From Dehalococcoidia bacterium (GTDB taxonomy: Bacteria > Chloroflexota > Dehalococcoidia > Lucifugimonadales > UBA3495): a stretch of 34,588 nucleotides of DNA. The position numbers and the translations under genes are program-made. The stretch is from positions 1 to 34,588 of the forward strand of contig JAKUNL010000012.1 of NCBI GenBank assembly GCA_022451925.1, given 5' to 3'. Positions 32,115 to 34,588 of the stretch are shown one piece after another; the stretch's first letter is position 1; each line of letters begins with the position of its first letter. A model generated the notes under the pieces. It ran no database searches. It saw only the letters and a program-made list of their open reading frames with translations, and was not told the DNA's origin.

Positions 32115-32420
32115 CTATTTAGCGGTTTCCAGGACTTCTTCCACCAAGCGCACGTCCATCTTGGCAATGTGGTCAGTGGGCTTGCTGCCCAGGGCCTTGC
32201 GCCCGTCCGAAGCGAAATATGCCGCCTCTTTATCGGGAATCTCTTCAGCCGTCTTGAATGTCCGCACCCAGACAAAATCTGATCCGTCAGCGCTGACATA
32301 GGTAGCCACGATAGGAATCCCAAGACCCTCATGTACAGGTCTGATCTCTTTGTCAAATAATTTCAACCAGGAGTCCATCATCCCTTTATTAATCGTGTAG
32401 GTTCGTATCTGTGCAACCAT
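32115..32420 (-). CDS. NIPSNAP-family protein, copy 1 of a tandem pair
   Basis: 101 residues with the same layout as its neighbour: IRTYTINKGMMDSWLKLFD, LGIPIVATYVSADGSDFVWVRTF and a shared HIA-x-MDV near the end. AGGAG precedes the ATG. The gene is 46 bases after the enolase-superfamily gene on the minus strand and most likely shares its transcript, so it may bind or process the same substrate; this is inferred from context. Confidence 0.88.
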   Translation of the reverse strand: MVAQIRTYTINKGMMDSWLKLFDKEIRPVHEGLGIPIVATYVSADGSDFVWVRTFKTAEEIPDKEAAYFASDGRKALGSKPTDHIAKMDVRLVEEVLETAK

Positions 32421-32466
32421 GTTTTTCTCCTAATCACTCAATTCTAGAGGCTGATAGCTATCAATT

Positions 32467-33564
32467 TTATACCGCATATTCTTTGAAAGCCCTTTCGCTG
32501 AACGAAAGTCCCAAACCGGGTTTATCTGGAACTTCTAGACAACCATCAATAAAATCGGGAATCTCTTCCCATAATTTTAGAGTCCATGGCATATACTCAA
32601 CAGTCAGTCCGTTGGGGATAGCGCCCATAAGCTGGATATGGATCTCCGGGATCAAGTGGCTGACCACCGGCAGGTTAAACGCCTCGGCCATACCAGCAAC
32701 CTTTCGCCATTCGGTGATTCCGCCAACCCTAAGTAGATCAATCATTACAATGTCTATTGACCGATTCTCAATCAGCTGCCGGAAAGGATTGATACCGTAA
32801 ACATACTCACCAGCAGCTATAGGAGTAACAAGCGAATCAGCGACTCTGGCCAGTCCCTGATAATCATCATGAGCCACCACGTCTTCCAGCCAGAACAGGT
32901 TGTATTCTTCAACTCGTTTGCCAATTGTCGTGGCCTGGTTCACGTCCCACAATTGGTTGATATCACACATTATGTCGATGTCGTCTCCGACGGCCTCACG
33001 CAGAGTTTTCATGCGCAAGACCTCTTTATCCGGAGTGTTTTCAGCCCCCATCTGCGACTTCATCTGCCTAAATCCTTTAGCCGCCAGAGCTGGCCCGATC
33101 TCCGCCAGTTGCTCTAGATTCATAGGGCGCATTAATGCACCACTGGCGTAGGTTGGAACCCTCTTCCGATAGCCGCCCAAAAGAGACCAGACCGACTGGT
33201 TCAGAGCTTTGCCTTTGATGTCCCAAAGAGCCATATCCACGGCAGACATGGCCAGAGTTAGGAGCCCCCCAGGACCAGATCCACTAGTCTTTTGCCTTAA
33301 GCCCTGCATCACGGATTCTATCTCCATCGGGTCTTCGCCTTCGGCAAGGCCACAGAGTGCCTCTACAATGGAACCCAAGGCCGATGCCAATGGGCTGAGT
33401 CCAAGACCTGGGGCAAAGGTCACCCCGATGCCCTCTATACCTTCGTCAGTCATAATCTTGAGAGTTACGAAGGCCCGCATTCCGCCGGCTTGAGGTTGCA
33501 CGTCAACCAACTGCTCATCAGCGGGAGCATGCAAAATCTGAACAGCAGATTTAACTATTTTCAT
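32467..33564 (-). CDS. Enolase-superfamily enzyme (mandelate racemase-like), second paralogue
   Basis: 365 residues. The metal ligands read D201 (MCDINQ), E227 (WLEDV) and E253 (AAGEY), with D276 (MIDLLRVGG) and H303 (VVSHLIPE) as the strand 6/7 dyad and E323 in VEYMP. On strand 2 the usual Lys-x-Lys is K169-S-Q171, so only one lysine remains. The frame opens at 33600, but GAGGAAAAAC sits before the ATG at 33564 and the capping domain starts there. It shares a transcript with two NIPSNAP genes. A sugar-acid or hydroxy-acid dehydratase or racemase is likely; the substrate is unknown. Confidence 0.92.
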   Translation of the reverse strand: MKIVKSAVQILHAPADEQLVDVQPQAGGMRAFVTLKIMTDEGIEGIGVTFAPGLGLSPLASALGSIVEALCGLAEGEDPMEIESVMQGLRQKTSGSGPGGLLTLAMSAVDMALWDIKGKALNQSVWSLLGGYRKRVPTYASGALMRPMNLEQLAEIGPALAAKGFRQMKSQMGAENTPDKEVLRMKTLREAVGDDIDIMCDINQLWDVNQATTIGKRVEEYNLFWLEDVVAHDDYQGLARVADSLVTPIAAGEYVYGINPFRQLIENRSIDIVMIDLLRVGGITEWRKVAGMAEAFNLPVVSHLIPEIHIQLMGAIPNGLTVEYMPWTLKLWEEIPDFIDGCLEVPDKPGLGLSFSERAFKEYAV

Positions 33565-34203
33565 GTTTTTCCTCAGTGCACAATCAGGATTTATAGCCAC
33601 CGGAGAGCTTGGATTTTAACACAATCTAGCTTCGATCTCGGACGACTCCAGATCGAGCATTGACACACCACACTTATTTGAATCTTAGCTAATTCAGCTA
33701 TATTATCGAATGAGGCTTGGTATTCCTACACTCATAATTATCGCTACCGGCAATTTCGAGAATGCACTACTTAGAGACACTAACGGTGAGGACGAAATAT
33801 AATTACCAAAATCAAATTGGAAGCCAAGGTATACTAGGAGAATCTGGCTAAACCTAATATGTTCCAGTTCCTGATGCTGGCCCGGCTGAACGAAGGCCCG
33901 GTCCATGACTACGGTGTCAACCAGGTGAACAAAGGAACAGGCCAAGGTTGGTGAGAGCCCACTAAAGTCGTAGTGTACTCCACCATGAACATCAAGCAGG
34001 ACGGTAGTTAAGTTAACGGCCATATAGAATAGCACCACGGACGCTAACGCCCAGTATTCTAACTGACTCCGGGAAGTAGTCGTTCAAAGCCACCGCCCGT
34101 GTCTGGAAGCAAATGCTCCCAACCATCAAGGATCGCGTCGATATGGCACTCTCTTAAGACATCACAAATCAATAACATTCCCTAGCCTAAGGCAAATCAT
34201 CGC
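33565..34203. other. Long intergenic region with possible decayed coding remnants
   Basis: About 640 bases between the enolase-superfamily gene (minus) and arsM (plus). Short plus-strand open runs look protein-like but are interrupted: residues from ATG 33859 to TGA 33952, and FKATARVWKQMLPTIKDRVD ending at a TAA near 34156 with a TAG in front. A minus-strand frame (33703-34038) has an unlikely composition. A decayed gene is possible; I recognise no family. The minus-strand promoter of the enolase-superfamily gene should also be here (TGTTAAAAT near 33615-33623). Confidence 0.35.
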
Positions 34204-34214
34204 AGGAGGAAGAG

Positions 34215-34588
34215 ATGTCCACCGAACAAGATAAAATAAAGGACCTTGTTAAAGAACGCTACGGAGCACGAGCCGAACGGGTAATAAACCTGGCTCCTGT
34301 AGAACAAGACCATAGTAACGATCCCAGCTATGGGTGTTCCAGTAATGACGCATGTTGCGGGATCGAAGACAATGACCACGCCATGCAACTTTATACCGAA
34401 GGCCAACTGGCAGGACTTCCGGCTGAGTCCGTGGCCGCTTCTGCGGGCTGCGGAAACCCAACCGCTTTAGCTGGCCTACAACCTGGCGAAAGGGTCTTAG
34501 ACTTGGGTTCTGGCGGCGGAATCGACTGCTTTCTAGCATCACAGCAGGTCGGCCCAACAGGACAGGTAACTGGTCTGGACATGACTCC
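34215..34588 (+). CDS. arsM: Arsenite S-adenosylmethyltransferase, N-terminal part (truncated by window end)
   Basis: Methylates As(III) using S-adenosylmethionine. The 124 visible residues follow the bacterial ArsM layout: [14 protein letters not shown], a Cys pair in [33 protein letters not shown], and the SAM loop [16 protein letters not shown] followed by [13 protein letters not shown]. The cysteines in CCG and GCGNP are known arsenite-binding positions in this family. AGGAGG lies 6 bases before the ATG. The remaining C-terminal half lies beyond the window. An ArsM-like methyltransferase of another substrate is a minor alternative. Confidence 0.9.
   Translation, partial: MSTEQDKIKDLVKERYGARAERVINLAPVEQDHSNDPSYGCSSNDACCGIEDNDHAMQLYTEGQLAGLPAESVAASAGCGNPTALAGLQPGERVLDLGSGGGIDCFLASQQVGPTGQVTGLDMT

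Noticed and set aside
33859-34012. A second possible TGA readthrough (TGA at 33952) on the plus strand
   Set aside because: No suitable hairpin follows at SECIS distance, the frame closes again within 20 codons, and no family is recognisable.
33703-34038. 111-codon minus-strand open frame
   Set aside because: No ribosome site, unlikely composition and no recognisable feature.

Overview
The window looks like chromosomal DNA of a free-living, probably marine bacterium of the Chloroflexota, most like the SAR202 group. This is inferred from gene content: two enolase-superfamily (mandelate racemase-like) proteins, two luciferase-like flavin oxidoreductases, two acyl-CoA dehydrogenases, an enoyl-CoA hydratase, a UPF0182 membrane protein and a DUF1015 protein. 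No rRNA or tRNA is present, and I see no insertion sequence, prophage or CRISPR array. Genes lie on both strands in short operons, often convergent with very small gaps.

Layout. 2-772 is the 3' end of a DEAD-box RNA helicase gene. 991-3909 (minus) holds a flavin oxidoreductase, an NAD-dependent epimerase and rsmG. 4051-5514 (plus) pairs a one-domain Lrp/AsnC-type protein with an acyl-CoA dehydrogenase, and ends at a perfect 26-bp-arm bidirectional terminator. 5677-6012 (minus) is a small cysteine-rich HTH protein whose promoter carries a LexA/SOS-box-like palindrome. 6176-8178 (plus) holds an enoyl-CoA hydratase and an enolase-superfamily enzyme, facing a second flavin oxidoreductase (8186-9169, minus).

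9301-10683 (minus) is a HIT hydrolase, then YqeK, then a 106-codon gene with one in-frame TGA. The TGA is followed at the right distance by a hairpin resembling a bacterial SECIS element, so this is a candidate selenoprotein gene that ordinary gene calling misses. It is the most interesting item here.

10739-21338 (minus) holds a second acyl-CoA dehydrogenase, a cupin, a class I aminotransferase and an arginine block (argG, argD, argB, argJ) interrupted by a 911-residue UPF0182 membrane protein that overlaps argD by four bases. 21581-25334 holds DUF1015, a coiled-coil protein, a class V aminotransferase and a zinc-ribbon membrane protein. 26029-29373 (plus) is pcrA with a conserved protein of unknown function. 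29881-31729 (plus) holds a zinc alcohol dehydrogenase and a GNAT acetyltransferase. 31786-33564 (minus) is an enolase-superfamily enzyme followed by two tandem NIPSNAP-family proteins. The window ends inside an arsM-type methyltransferase.

How it fits together. The arginine genes cover the steps from N-acetylglutamate/acetylornithine to argininosuccinate, except ArgC, ArgF and ArgH, which are not here. The acyl-CoA, flavin-oxidoreductase, enolase-superfamily and dehydrogenase genes suggest breakdown of varied organic compounds. Promoters are often readable (TTGACA/TATAAT-like, several with an extended -10). Two genes, rsmG and pcrA, appear to be transcribed without a leader.
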